From contig CM052357.1 in NCBI GenBank assembly GCA_028551475.1, positions 18,523,931-18,587,930 of the forward strand: a stretch of 64,000 bases of DNA. Direction: 5' to 3'. The notes beneath the pieces were generated by a model. It had not been told where the DNA came from, made no database searches, and was given only the letters and a program-made list of their open reading frames with translations. Both the position numbers and the translations under genes were made by a program. Source of the DNA: Casuarina equisetifolia. Lineage: Eukaryota > Streptophyta > Magnoliopsida > Fagales > Casuarinaceae. Shown here piece after piece: positions 1 to 13,000 of the stretch (positions are counted from its first letter, which is position 1; each line of letters opens with the position of its first letter).

Positions 1-1187
1 AAGTTACTGAATGCTTTGATTTAAAGAGTATAACTTTAAACAACTTTTCTTGCTTTTTACTCACTAAGGTTGGCTTACAGAAAAATATCTTACATATAAT
101 CGTGTTGTTTTGCAAAGAAACCCTAGCACCTTTTAATATATGTTTCAAAAACAAAGATAGTCGTTAGGGTTTGCTCTTGTAGTTGTTTCCTTATACAACA
201 TTACTTATTAATCCTTATAGGATGGCAACTTTGGATTTATAGGATAGAAAATTAATTGCAATGTTTGAATAAACACATCACCATTAACATCTTTTCAGTA
301 CACAATATTTTGATTAATCAGAAACACCATAGATAGCACGATTGACCCATAAACCTATATTTAGGTAATATGTATCTTTCCTTATTATGAATGAAACCAA
401 AAATATAGAATGATATATGAAGCATCTTCCTGAATATAGTCAAGAACATATAAAAAGTAAACCTTTTTCTCAAAAATCACCTCTTATCAAGAGCATGCAA
501 AGGAAAGGTTTTTCATCCTTTTCTTTTTGGTTAACCAAGATAAGAGAAGATACAAAATGGGGTCACTCTCTTCCTCGACTCTATTAAACTGATAACCTGC
601 CATAAAACGATGCATATAGAATAATATGGTGTGGCTGGTTTCAAAACATAAAATGGTATGTTTCTTCTTAAAATAATGTAGGATCCACTTCTTTTAATTT
701 CTATATTTTTTAGACCTAAATTTTGTTACAAATTATATATTTGAACTACATGTTGGTATGTGGGAACTATGTAAATCAAAATAACCCTTGGTTTTGGTTA
801 TTTTCCCTACATGTGTTCCACCTTTTGTTTTTGGCACAAGAACATATATAAAGAAAAAGTGTAATAGTTTTTTAAATAATTTGTCAACATCAAAATAAAC
901 CCAATAGTGTTGAATAAGGGTGTGTCATGGCCTTATAGTTTGTTTTTTAAAGTTGACCTTCCTTATCAAGCTATCTATTAACCTCTTTTTTGAGGTTCTT
1001 CACACTAGTGATAATAATTTTTAAGCTTCTGGATCATTTCCTATAAGGCAGACTTTCTTCATGTTTTCTTAGTAGCTATAGTTTGTTCCATAAAAAATGT
1101 TGGACCTATTAAAAGGCAAAATAGCTTGTGAGTTGGTTTCCATGATCACTCTTGTATTTTAAACCTAATTTATATATTCATAACTTG

Positions 1188-1200
1188 GCTTTGATATCAC
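1188..1200 (-). other. LTR-retroelement primer-binding-site-like word
   Basis: On the minus strand this reads GTGATATCAAAGCC, close to the initiator-methionine tRNA-complementary word TGGTATCAGAGC that follows the 5' LTR of many plant LTR retroelements. An LTR would then lie at higher coordinates. No matching second LTR was found, so this is a weak relic signal only. Confidence 0.3.
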
Positions 1201-3779
1201 TTATTAGGTCCTTAGGCAACCTAAGAATGGAATGAACTAGGTTTAATTTTTCTTTTTCCCTTTAGGTAAATAAATTATACCTAATTAATCTCACCACTAG
1301 TATAACACATAAGAAACCAATATTACACAATCTTTACATCTAAATAGTAAGCATCCAACATAAAATCAAGAGTAAGTTTGTCTACAAATTACCAAACATT
1401 ATACAACAAAAAAATAATGCAACCAAAGCCTTGTGCACACAAATTTAAGTGATTGGAGGAATTATCCAACCTACCTTCTTTGACAACACGCCAAAGGGTA
1501 CCTACAATATAAAAATTATAACAAGTAATTTCTTAAATGTACATTAACAAAGCAGAAACTACTTAATCCTTTTTCAAATTAGCATATATGCACATGGTAA
1601 GGATTAAATAAGAGAAATCCACAACATATAAACTTAATTGTAAATCTAAGGTTTCTATTTTCTTCTTAGATCAATGAAATCAAAGCATGGAAAATGGGAT
1701 TTGAATAGTTGTAAACATGTTATCAAAATATACACAACTTTTCTCAAATTTTACACAACTTTAAGCATAGTGTAATTGGTGTTTTGATCCTTTTTGGCAA
1801 ACCTACCCTTTCTACAATTTCTTGCCTTTATACTCGAATCTTTTACCCTTTAAAGCTTTTTAGATTAGTGAATGTTGAGCATTTACACCCTTGTCATAGA
1901 CTATTATGTGATTTGAGGTTGTTGGATGTGTTTCATTGTCATTATAGATATAAAAAGAGAGAAAGCTTCGAGTTTTTCCTTTTTTGAAAGAAAAAAGGCA
2001 TTTCATAATGTCCAAAACCTTCCTTAGGAACATGGCAATGGAAAAATTATGTTTACACATTCATTTGACATGTGGCATTTACTTGGCAACTTCTTAACGA
2101 TGAGCTTTACAACTTAGGCCTTTTACATGAATTGAGTAATTAGCTTGCTAGGCATCTCCTCATAAGCTGGGATCACTTCAAGTTTGAGTTTCGCTCTTTA
2201 GTTTAGTCCCACACTTAGTTCCACCTTGTAGCTTGTCAAGATTTTGCACGTTCCACATTACATGAATGATAAAAATATTTCATCAAAGTGCAATGTCCAA
2301 ATATATACAAATCAAACTTCCTATGATTAAATAAAATGGTATTCTTATTAAAGGTTAAAATCATATGATCATGGAAACAAACACAACAATCATCATAAAA
2401 AATAGTAGTTTACATTACTAAACATTATGGACATTCAAAGTATAAAGTAATCAGAGATGAACTAATCCATTGTTCCTACAAACATGAAGGTACCAACTAT
2501 AGAAGTGACATTAGCTAATTGAGCAATCTCAGGTACACCAACTATCCTAGGAGCCTTTACTCATGTGTTAGCTCTTCCTTGAGAAACACTAAATCTCTAA
2601 ATGTCCATGTCACAAGTAGTCTCACTTAGCCAAATTAAGATACCAATTAACTAACCAATTCAATCATGTGGTACTATCTCTAAGAAATAATTGGCCTTTC
2701 TCCAAGGAATGATTTCACTTTTGAATTCAATAGTGATTCCCATGTCTTGCTTTCCCTTAGTTAAATTTAAACAAACATTTGAGACTTTCTTTTATCTTTT
2801 CTTGCTTGTAGCATCACAAACTCTATCTTTCCTTTTACTACTATTAACTTATAACATACTAGAATTTTTGGATGAAGTGCACTCTTCACCTTGAATCCTT
2901 TTCAACCTCCCCTTGGAACCTTATACCTTGGCTAAACACAACCAAAAAAGTCTAGACAATCACATAATAGACAAATTTGTTTACCTATGTCATTCTTAAC
3001 AAGGCATTGGATGAAGAACACCTCTCACATCCTCATTTAAAATTGGCCTCCTAAATCTACCTTTCTGATGGCATAGTAAATGATGAAGCTGTAACAATCT
3101 AATGCAATGAAGTCTCATAAAATTCAGCAATAACATCCATAAGTTCATTTATGTGGTCATATAATTTCTAACAATTAAAATTGAATAATCCAAACAAGGG
3201 AAACAAAAAGATATATAACTCTTATCATCATTGTCATCCTTGATAGCTTATCAAGCTATCTATTCAATGCCAAACTTAACCAAATTTGCCACATTTAAAA
3301 ATAGTATAACCAAGTTCTCCATCATTAAACCTCCTCGAACTTTGGAATCACAATCCAAATAAACTATCAAATATTGCATGAAATTCTACCTAGGACTAAG
3401 TAAAATAGTTACCTTAAACCCTCATCGGCACATGTAATTCATGCACCAAGACAATGTGCTTGCATATAGTCTTAATATGCCATGAAGTAACTTGCATGTG
3501 TACTGCACACACTTAATAGTGCTCCATTGAAACCAACAAGCTTCTGTCACCAAATAGTCTCAAATTGACCAATTTTTTTTATTTTTGGTACTCACATTTC
3601 ACTGATCTACCTTCGGTAGCTAGGTTTCTGCCATCATGAACAACATCCAAACCTAACCTATTCTAGTCAATCTCCACCATCTACTACCGTGATTTCTCCA
3701 CAATTATGACTATAAACCAATGTAAATCATCTTGGAAGTGTTGTTCTGCTCTCAAACAACTAAAATAAAAGCAAATCAA

Positions 3780-4131
3780 CATAAATTCATTTTTGCCATC
3801 CATCACGTATCAAACTAGTTCTTTTGGTTTGGATTTAACTTGACCTATTTCAACTACTAAACTTAAATTTCCTAGTTCTCTAGCTTGTCTAAAATGGTCT
3901 TAGGCCTAATTCAACCTAACATATCTCAACTCATTCAAATTAGGCTTAACCTAACATAAATTTATTTTAGCCATCTATCATGCATCAAACTAATTCTTAT
4001 GGTTTAGGTTTGACTTGACCCATTTCAACTACTTAACTCAAATTTCTTGGTTCTCTAGCTTGTCTAAAGTGGTCTTGGGCTTGATTTGACGTAACATGTA
4101 TTAGCTCATTTAAATTAGGCTTAACCTAACC
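3780..4131. repeat. Two-copy tandem repeat, about 175-bp unit
   Basis: Positions 3780-3954 and 3955-4131 are two adjacent imperfect copies. Both begin CATAAATT-ATTTT, contain CATCAAACTA and TTTCAACTACT, then CTAGCTTGTCTAAA, and end in AAATTAGGCTTAACCTAAC. The copies differ at scattered positions, so the duplication is not recent. It lies in the presumed noncoding body of an old minus-strand LTR element. Confidence 0.8.
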
Positions 4132-4640
4132 AATTGTCTTTCTCAAATCTCTAGGTTTAGCCTAACTCAGACTCCACAAAACCCACTAGATTACATCCAA
4201 CCCATATCACTTGAGTTAAATTTGACCCAGTTTGACTCGTTGCACCGAGTCTGCCCATATGTTAACCTGATTTCCTATCTAAGTCTTAATCTATGTTACA
4301 TGACCCCAATTTACAATTCAATGGCACTAGCATTAACCATGTCTATTTAGTTGCTTCTAGTGGTCCTTGGATCACAAAATTGTCCCTAACATCCTTGGGT
4401 GACAAAATTGCCCCCAAAATGTCGATCAAGAAGATATGATTTAGATCTTGCCTTCTTTTCTCCAAAAAAAACCTTTTTCCACCATGTATAAGCAAAAATG
4501 GCTTTTGAAAATGGTTTCTCTCCAGCTCGAAAAGCTACCCATAAAAAATCTTCAATGAAAAATATAAAGGAGAAGTTGTTTCCCTATTAATCCATGCCAA
4601 TCTGGTATTTATCCTGTATAATGCTCCCAAGCTTCAAAAC

Positions 4641-4660
4641 CAAAGCTCTAATACTAGTTT
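4641..4660 (-). other. LTR-retroelement primer-binding-site-like word
   Basis: The minus strand reads AACTAGTATTAGAGCTTTGG, a recognisable relative of the plant tRNA-iMet primer-binding site (TGGTATCAGAGC). It is preceded on that strand by TTTCATCCAACA, a plausible LTR 3' end. The implied LTR would extend upward from about 4,663. It looks broken and old, and the matching 3' LTR was not located. Confidence 0.4.
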
Positions 4661-5479
4661 GTTGGATGAAAGTGTTACATTACACATTAATTAGCATATA
4701 AATCAAACAATAAAGGCAAACAATACATAATATTTAGAGTTATTCGAACAAATTTGTCCTACCTTCACTAGCACTAATAGGGCTTTTGTCTTTTTTACTA
4801 AGAAAATCATCAAGAGGATTACATGTATGATCTTTCCCTTTCTTGATCTAATTGCTTTCTTTACTTCACTCTTGACTACTTGTTAGATTTTATAGTAATT
4901 CTAGTACTGGCTTTCTCTACAACTAAGGCATTCTGCAAATTTCTAGCACCATCCTTTTATGTGCCAAGTCACCAAGCCATATTGAACCATACAAGCCTAG
5001 CTATAAGTCCTTAGAGCCTCTATGTCAATCTTTATAAAGTTCACAAAACCTTTAACATAAGCTTAGGGAAAATGTTACAATATTGTTCTCATCATCTATT
5101 CTAATTCCAAATATATTTAGGAACATGAAATTATTTATGACAAATCATAATAGAGGGTAATATGCCATCTAACATCAAGACCTCATTGCTACTAATGATG
5201 GAGAGACAATCATGGATTTACTTCCATACATTTTTTACACAATCACTTTTGTGAATCTTTATTATAGATTTGAAGTTGTTAGGACTTCCAAAAGCTGAGG
5301 AGGCTAGTAAAAAGGATAGGGTATCCCCATTTGCACCATTCTGAGTGGCTGTAAAATGTAGACCTAATCAATCATCAAGGTAAGGGATATGTCAGCAATG
5401 TGAAACTTATTCTTGTTGAGAAGAGCAAGTTTCATGTGTAGAGACCATAAGCCCAGATTATCTTCACCTATCAGCTTCT

Positions 5480-5945
5480 CTAGGATGTTTAAGGTCCTTG
5501 TAGTCTCATTCGTGCTAAGTATAGTGTGTCTCTTGCTTAAACCAACTACTAGGATTGGGCTTCTTGAAGACCAGAGATAGGATAAGTTATGATTTTTAAA
5601 TAAAATAAGATAAGATATAGTTGTTATAAAGGTTTAGTCTAAATTGAAGTAGGGTTTCTATTATGTCTATATAAGGCATCCTTCGCCTTCAAAAAGGATT
5701 AGCAAAGAATTACTTGCTTTATTATCAGTAAATTCTTTAGTATTAGCCTTAGATTCTTATTGTTTTCTTAAGAGTAGTTTACAATAGTCTTATAATCGTA
5801 TTGTTACTATTTTGATCAGGAAACTAGGTTATTGTGTTCTTTATTAAATTTAAGCAATAAATGAGGTATTCTTCCATTTAAAATTTCTTGTGTTCTAGTG
5901 TGTGGAATTATGAGGAGTCTCATCCTAACACCAACATAACCTTTT
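5480..5945 (+). mobile_element. LTR-like remnant (family uncertain)
   Basis: This block has the order expected of an LTR read on the plus strand: a TATA-like TCTATATAAGG near 5,668, AT-rich downstream DNA, and an end resembling GTCTCATCCTAACA near 5,930. No coding part or partner LTR was identified. It is treated as a solo or fragmentary LTR fossil with low confidence. Confidence 0.25.
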
Positions 5946-6396
5946 CTCAGGGTGTGGGGGCTTGAGATCGACAACCACCATGCAGAGGACAGTTGCAATG
6001 GTTGGTTCATGCCTTAAGTCCACCGTCACTACTAACCTATGAAGATGGTCCTTAATCAAGTCGGGCAACAGAGAAGTTTTAGAGTCAGGATAGGCCCGAA
6101 AATTATTTGTGAGAATGCCGTAGGGTTTGGACTATGCTTTCGGTGAGAACTGCATGTGTCAACGCTAAGTGCTTGACACGAGGAAATTGAGAACACATAG
6201 GGTGTTTGTCGAAATGCCTTAATGACTTTCACTAAGATAGAAGAAAGAAGCAGTGACTTGAAAAACACCCAAGAAATTTCTGAAAGGTGAAAATAAGCCA
6301 ACGACTGCTAATAGAGGGTGAAAATGGTTCTTGAAGAATTGGCAACGATCCCAATAGAGAAGGGAAAAAGAAAAGAAAAGGCAGGAACCAAAGGTC

Positions 6397-6413
6397 CCGG
6401 TTTGATACCATCT
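6397..6413 (-). other. LTR-retroelement primer-binding-site-like word
   Basis: On the minus strand the sequence reads GAGATGGTATCAAACCGGG. The TGGTATCAAA core resembles the tRNA-iMet primer-binding site of plant LTR elements. It is the third such word on the minus strand within 6.5 kb. No LTR pair could be matched around it. Confidence 0.35.
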
Positions 6414-6835
6414 CGAGAACTATGATATGCATAATAACTTAGCAATGGTATTCTAACCAAACGAAGAACACAATATCAAAAGCATCTGTCTATGACGAAT
6501 ACAAGATAATAATGAATGGACCATGAACAAGAAGTAGAATAAAAGCCTTTCCATAAAACAATAACCTATGGATAATACTATGTCAAATATCATTCTATGG
6601 ACCAATGGATAATAAGACTAACTTAAAAGTGGTAGCTACACTTTTAACAGTTATCTTATTTTTGTTAAAATTTGCAAAGTAATCTAACCAAACCTCATAT
6701 ATGATATTTGAACATGAAATGACACTATTTATATTGTATGATGCTGTCATTTCCAAAATCTTAAATAATATATCTGAGCTAATATATACGTTTCCCAATG
6801 TGTAGATAAATTCATTCTTTAATCAAGCACATAGA

Positions 6836-6853
6836 CACACACACACACACACA
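6836..6853. repeat. (CA)n microsatellite
   Basis: A short run of alternating CA repeats just before the start of the KUP duplication arm. Nothing comparable stands at the equivalent edge of the other arm. Confidence 0.9.
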
Positions 6854-7047
6854 TGAATATATAAATATATAAAGGTATTCTCGCACACAACTATATATCT
6901 TCATCTGTATTAACAATTACACATCCGCGTTTTGTGTATTTAGGAAGAGACTCCTAATCCTTCATAGCATCCCCATGGAACCAGTTATACCTTGAAATGT
7001 AGATATGGTAAAAGTGAGCAATGTTACTCCTTGCTTAGAGCAGCACT

Positions 7048-10000
7048 TCATACATACAAATTCAGGCCAACATGCAAGAGACTCTCGTGAGGAATATTGA
7101 AGATGTCAGTGTTTGCTCTGCAAATCCCCGTTAGAAATGCATAAATGTAATCAATGGCTATCTTCTTGTAGAGCTTTGAACCCTTCCTAGCCATCACCAC
7201 TGAATTACCCAGTATGTGCACTAAACCCACATCTTTGCAGGTCTTCAAGAATTCTAACTCATCAGTCTCAATCTGGCTACTTGCTCGACTGTGGAGTTGG
7301 ATGGAGATGTTTACATGTGATGAAGAATTTATGACCACAATCGAGTCGCCAGATGAGACTGTGTTACCTGAATCAGAGTGAATTGTCTTGCCATTATCAA
7401 TAATGAGGGTGTTGCCTGCCTCTGCAGTTTGCTCTCCAACTAAACTCGACAAGCCTGAGTCTGGACGCCCTTCCATCAAGGACTCACACCGAACAAACAG
7501 GAAGAGGTTGTTAATGAGCTTTCTTTCAAATTTATGATCTTTCCTATGGAGGTCTTGATATCCATATCTAGCAACACAACGGAACATATGGAAATTTTTT
7601 GGTCCAATCCGCTTCACAAGGAATCTCTCTTCTTCTGGGACCCTGTGGACAGGAAGGTACTTCACACAAACAAACACAACAACTGAGTGGATTGCAGGTA
7701 GGTTGGTGATGAAGTGGGAAAAGATATGGGGAACTCCACTTGCAAGCTCAGTGTACACAAGTCCTATTCCAGGGACTCGGACAAGTCCAAGACTTGGTCC
7801 AAGCCCGAGAATCCATGCCATTGAAACCTTACTGTGCATCTCAACCTCATAGCGTTTAACTGTACCATAATGCCAAATATACATGACTATAAAAAAGGCT
7901 GCTGCTATCATAAGAGGAACCCAACCGCCTTGATTTACCTTCAGCAGTACAGCAGAAAAGTATGTGCCCTCCACAACCAGCGATAACCCCATGAAGGTCA
8001 GCACAAGTATCCAAGGGCAGCGCCACACCAGTATCAAGATTAGGGTCATAAGTAACGTGGTTACCAGCATGACTCCTGCAACTGCTGTTCCTGTTGTAGA
8101 ACAACTATGTTACAGAATGCAATCTTCATTTGTGTAGGAAAGCTAGAAAGGGAACCACTAGTCACAAGACAGTTAAATTCAATAATAGCCACAGTTGAAC
8201 TAGATTTACCAGATTAGTCCCAAAATCACATGCTTCACATCAACCATTGCATACCTTGCATGCAAGAGGCTGGCACAAATTTAGTTTGCGAGAAAACATA
8301 AGGGTGATAGAAAAGAAAAGGCAACAATTCTCGATTGCATTTTGGACCAACTGGCCTGCTAACTGTTAGGTCTACAGCCAGCATGAATGACCCCAAAATC
8401 CACCCAAAGAGACCAGCTACATGAAAATACTCTAAAAGAAATAGAACTAAAAGAAAATGGAACAATCAAAAACACCGACGCAACATCCAGAGTAAAATGG
8501 GAAAAACTGAAAAGAGAAAATAAGTAGAAGTTGTGTTGAGCCTTTCGAATTCCTTCTATATAATAGGAAAAAAATTACAGAAATATGACAGGAAAAGAAT
8601 ACAGGATTAGGCAACTATGTTACCTGTGAAAAGACTATATGAGAAAGTAGTTGATGTAAAGACAGTTTAAGTTTGTCATTTTCCGTTAATATAGTCCTTC
8701 CCAGTCCATCTATTTGGTAAACAAATGAGTCTGTATTCAGTAATTTGGTCAAATTGCTAATCTTAAGACTGATTTGGAACCTTGATGTCATTCAAATGCA
8801 CTACTTTCAATAAGGGTTTCCAAGTCAAAGCTCAGCTCTAAATGGACGAAGTCTCTCATGCAAAAATGAAATAGCATTCACAATGCTACACCAAACTCTT
8901 TTGAACCAGTAATAGGATTGTTTATTGATATTTGAGCCCCAAAGGTAGATCTTCAACTGAATCAGTAATCTCTTGAGTTTTAACAATTTCATAAAATACA
9001 AACTTTAATCACACACGTCATGTCACCAGTGCTCTTACTCATGAAATCTACAAGGCCCTATACCCTTCCGTCCTGTTGTTATCCTTTTTTTCTCCCTCAT
9101 CCCCCGCTCCTTGGGTACTACATTCTAGTTCTGAATCTTTTACACTTACCAACATTTACCTAAAGCAAACTCAGCTTTCCAGCTTTTCACAGTATTTAGC
9201 AAAGGATCCTCAATCTGTTGATGGCCAATAAATACAATATGTGATTGGACATAACTGCTGTTATCAGCTAAATTGAGTTGAGTGATAATCTAACATAAAC
9301 ATATCAAGTAGAAGCTATTCTGGTCCCACGTAAGAAAGTTTAACACTGAAAAATTCAGAAGCCAAATGACTTTGGATTGTTTTCCTAATCAAGATCCATC
9401 ATAAGACAAAATGCATTGAAGGTGGAAAAAGATCAGGTTTGGTTGGTCCCATATGCAACAGACATGGTAAGTTAGGTTTGGGCTAAAACAAGAAAATCAG
9501 AAATTAACATATTTCATATAATTGCAAAGGGTTAATTTTCTTGAGATAAGCAAACAAGTAGCTAAGATTGCAACATAAGAGATTTTAGATAAATCACAAA
9601 GCAGAAAGTTTTCTGCTTTTTATTTATTTAATTTTTTTCATAAGAGTGAAGCAACAATGCCACTTCTTGATTTTTGGGGGCTTCAGAGGATATGAAATCA
9701 AGTAAAAGTTTAAATCTAAGTGAGAGGGCTGTTTGAAAATTGAAATATTCAATCTTATTACCCATTAGCTCTATGCTTGAATATGGCAGTATCAATACTT
9801 TCTACCCTTTTCAGGTGGATATGATTGTTTAGAGTGTTCTACTTATTAAAACGAGTCAACAGCCCATGAACTTTGCATCCTTTTTCCATTATCTGAGACA
9901 GTTACACTTGAGTCTTTCTAACATCTGATCTAAATATGCATCACATGAATTTTTAGAAACAAAACAGGCAGCAAGATGACTACATGGTGAGAGCCTTTTA

Positions 10001-13000
10001 GAGATTGCTTAATGTCGTGCTACTTTGATAGAAAGTGCTGTTATGCAGATTACTACAGAAAAGCTGATTCAAGAACTGCAAGTGTAAGAAAATAAAGAGG
10101 AATATGATTAAATTTTACTGAAGCTCTACCAGTGAAACAGTAAATATGGTTAATTTCCTCATATCGGAAAAAGGAGTTAAAAAAATAAAAATAAAAAATA
10201 AGAAGAAGAAGAAGAAGAGAAGAGAGAAACACAATGACTTCAGCCTCCACTTGGAATCAAAGGCAGAGGTGTTATCTATTTATGCACAACTTATGTGCTC
10301 CTCAGTCATTCAAAAGCAGAGAAGGAAAGCAGGAACTGCTGTTTCTAGAATGGAAGCAAAGTAGCTTGCTTGTGTTCATGTCGATTATCAACACTTTTAC
10401 TGAATTAGAAATGTCTGGAGAGCTTTTGTGTTGAGACAACTCGAAAAAATTATGTGCCATTTAACCGCAGCATGATTGACTTGACTGAAAGAAGGAATAA
10501 GAAACTTCACAATGTCCAACAGGGGATAAATACCAGAAGCATTTCCAAGTTGGGTCTGATTTTTGAATCCAGCTGTCACTGCAACGCAAAGAATCATAAG
10601 GATCCAATTAATTTCTGGGATATATATCTGATTAGGGAAACTCTTTGAGGTATGTACAACTTTCACTCTTGGGAAACAGCCAAGTGCAAGGGCCTGCTTA
10701 ATTAATGAAAAAGTTGCAGATATGGTGGCCTGACTCGCAACAACAGCAGCTGCAGTTGCAACAAGAAACACTGGCCAATATATGATATCTGCAGAATGAT
10801 GAAAAATCAGCATCTTTCAGACATCTTCTTACCATATGGAATGGACATAATCACTTGGCAGAAATTACAAGCATAAATTCACATGCATTAGCATAGCTTC
10901 AATTATTTCCAACTATTTATGAATGTTTCAAAATCATTTTGAAGTGCCTTCTAATTGATACTAGAAGCAGAATCAGCACCACTACCATTGGTGAACAAGA
11001 AACACTTTTTTACAACTCTCTTATTCTAGAAAATTTAGTGACTAATTCACTCATTATGATAATTACAAACCAATAAGTTGTTCTAGAAGGCAACTACCGA
11101 ATTCATAAAGAACTGCTCAAGCATGAAAATTCTGCTTTTGGGGTTCATACAGTCTCCCAAAGGATTTCAGGAGACTTTCTGATAATTGAATGAAATTTCA
11201 TTAATGAAAATGCACAATAGTCATATAGACAAGAAAATTTTAACACAGTCAAAATCTTTGGTTCAAATAACAGTCAGAGAACAAACCTGGAATAGAAAGA
11301 TAAAATGCACCCACAACATTATCTGGGTTCTTCAAAAGATACGCTGCCTGTCCAGAATAGGCTAAAAGAAGTGAAGGAAATACAATTACTGTGAAAGCAA
11401 TCTGTATTGATGAAACTGGGAAATGTGATAGGTCGGCAAAAAGTGCTTCCGTTCCTGCAGGTTCAAAATTTTTCAAGAGAATAAAATTCCATAGTTTCTT
11501 ATGTGATTTCCATGAAATTAAAAGGGCAACATTAAAAAGAATAATCAAATAAGTGAAACTAAATCAACTGTCACTATAAAAACTTTTACCTGTTATGCTA
11601 AGCATAATACCTCCAAGGGATGTCCAGCTACCTCTCCTTCCCCTTTTAAAATAATGATATATACACACTGGAGAAAAAGCTTTCAAGACACTGCTATCAT
11701 ATCTCCAAATATTGAATATGCCAATACCTCCAATTAAGATAAACCAAACAAGCACAACTGGAGCAAATAACCAACCAACTCGATCGGTTCCATAATGTTG
11801 CATGCTAAATAAACCAACTATTATAATGACAGCAACAAGCACAACTACATCTGCATTACAATAATGAAATATGTTACACATCTGCAATAATGAAAGAATT
11901 GCAGGTATCAGGAAATAAATAAAAGAAAATGCTTGAGTTCAGGAGCATGCAGATACCATTACTCATCACGGTGTGACCCACATTTATCCCACCAACAGCA
12001 GATAGAACTGCAAGTGATTCTAAAGTTAGCTATCTTTTAAACGAGAGCATCAACAACAAAACTACTGTTGAATTTTCGAAATTTTGTTCTTTATACATCC
12101 ATACCGTCCAAATAATGTGGACACAAAATGTAATGTTATAGCTGGAATAAACCATACTCAGCTACTCAAAAAATAACTGATTAGAAGCCCCGGTAGTTTT
12201 CTTTGGATCAAACACTTTTGAAATAACAAACTATGTATGGGCCATACCACGTAAAATGAATGGCTTTTAGAGTTCCATAATTCCAGAGAGTTTTGGTTGG
12301 CAATTGAGCTACCCTCTTGTTGCTTGAGAATTTCAACTTATATTTCTTCATACCTTAATGACAGCATTCAAAGCCCTAATAGTGTAGGATAAGTTAACAA
12401 GTTTCAGGCTGAACTAGATAGTAAGACATTAACACCAATCACCGACAGAAAAATGAAACAGATTTACATATTTTCTTTTGGCAACAACAGAACGGTCTAT
12501 TCATGTCTGCAAACGGTTATAAAAAGAAAAGCATTTCTAAAGAGCTGGGCATTACTAATAAAGTAGCCAACAACAATGGTATTTAGACAACGCATTTTCT
12601 TAACTTTGATTATGCTCAATTCCAGTTCAGTACCCAACAAGCGTTATGAGATTACAGTACTGATGAATTCTTATATTTCATTTACTGTCTGCGTTTCCTA
12701 ATTAGATGTTCTTTTTGGTGTAGCAAACACGCACTTTGTATTGCAAAAAATCCGTTCATTTGTAAATAGAGTACTCAGTAAGATAGAGGGCAGATTGAAT
12801 GGCTCAAAGGTTCAAGCATGAAGGATAGATACCTGATATAGCTGGGGTCAGGATCCCATCCCCAATCACCATACAAGAGCCAACAAGTACGAGAATAAGA
12901 ATTGCACTTTTCTTGAAGGCATTTCCCTCCAACCATCTTTTCGTACTTGCAGCAAATGATTGCTCAGGGAATACAGAACGGCTATACGTTGTTAACTCTT

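Larger units (their letters stand above)
1..6911. other. Intergenic, decayed retroelement-like DNA, no gene
   Basis: No open reading frame here resembles a protein family I can name, and none is longer than about 80 codons. The stretch is AT-rich and has several retroelement hallmarks (primer-binding-site-like words on the minus strand, an LTR-like block near 5.5-5.9 kb, a local tandem repeat), listed separately. It ends where homology between the two KUP duplication arms begins, near 6,912. I read it as old, overlapping noncoding remains of LTR elements, but no complete element with matching ends could be delimited by eye. Confidence 0.6.
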
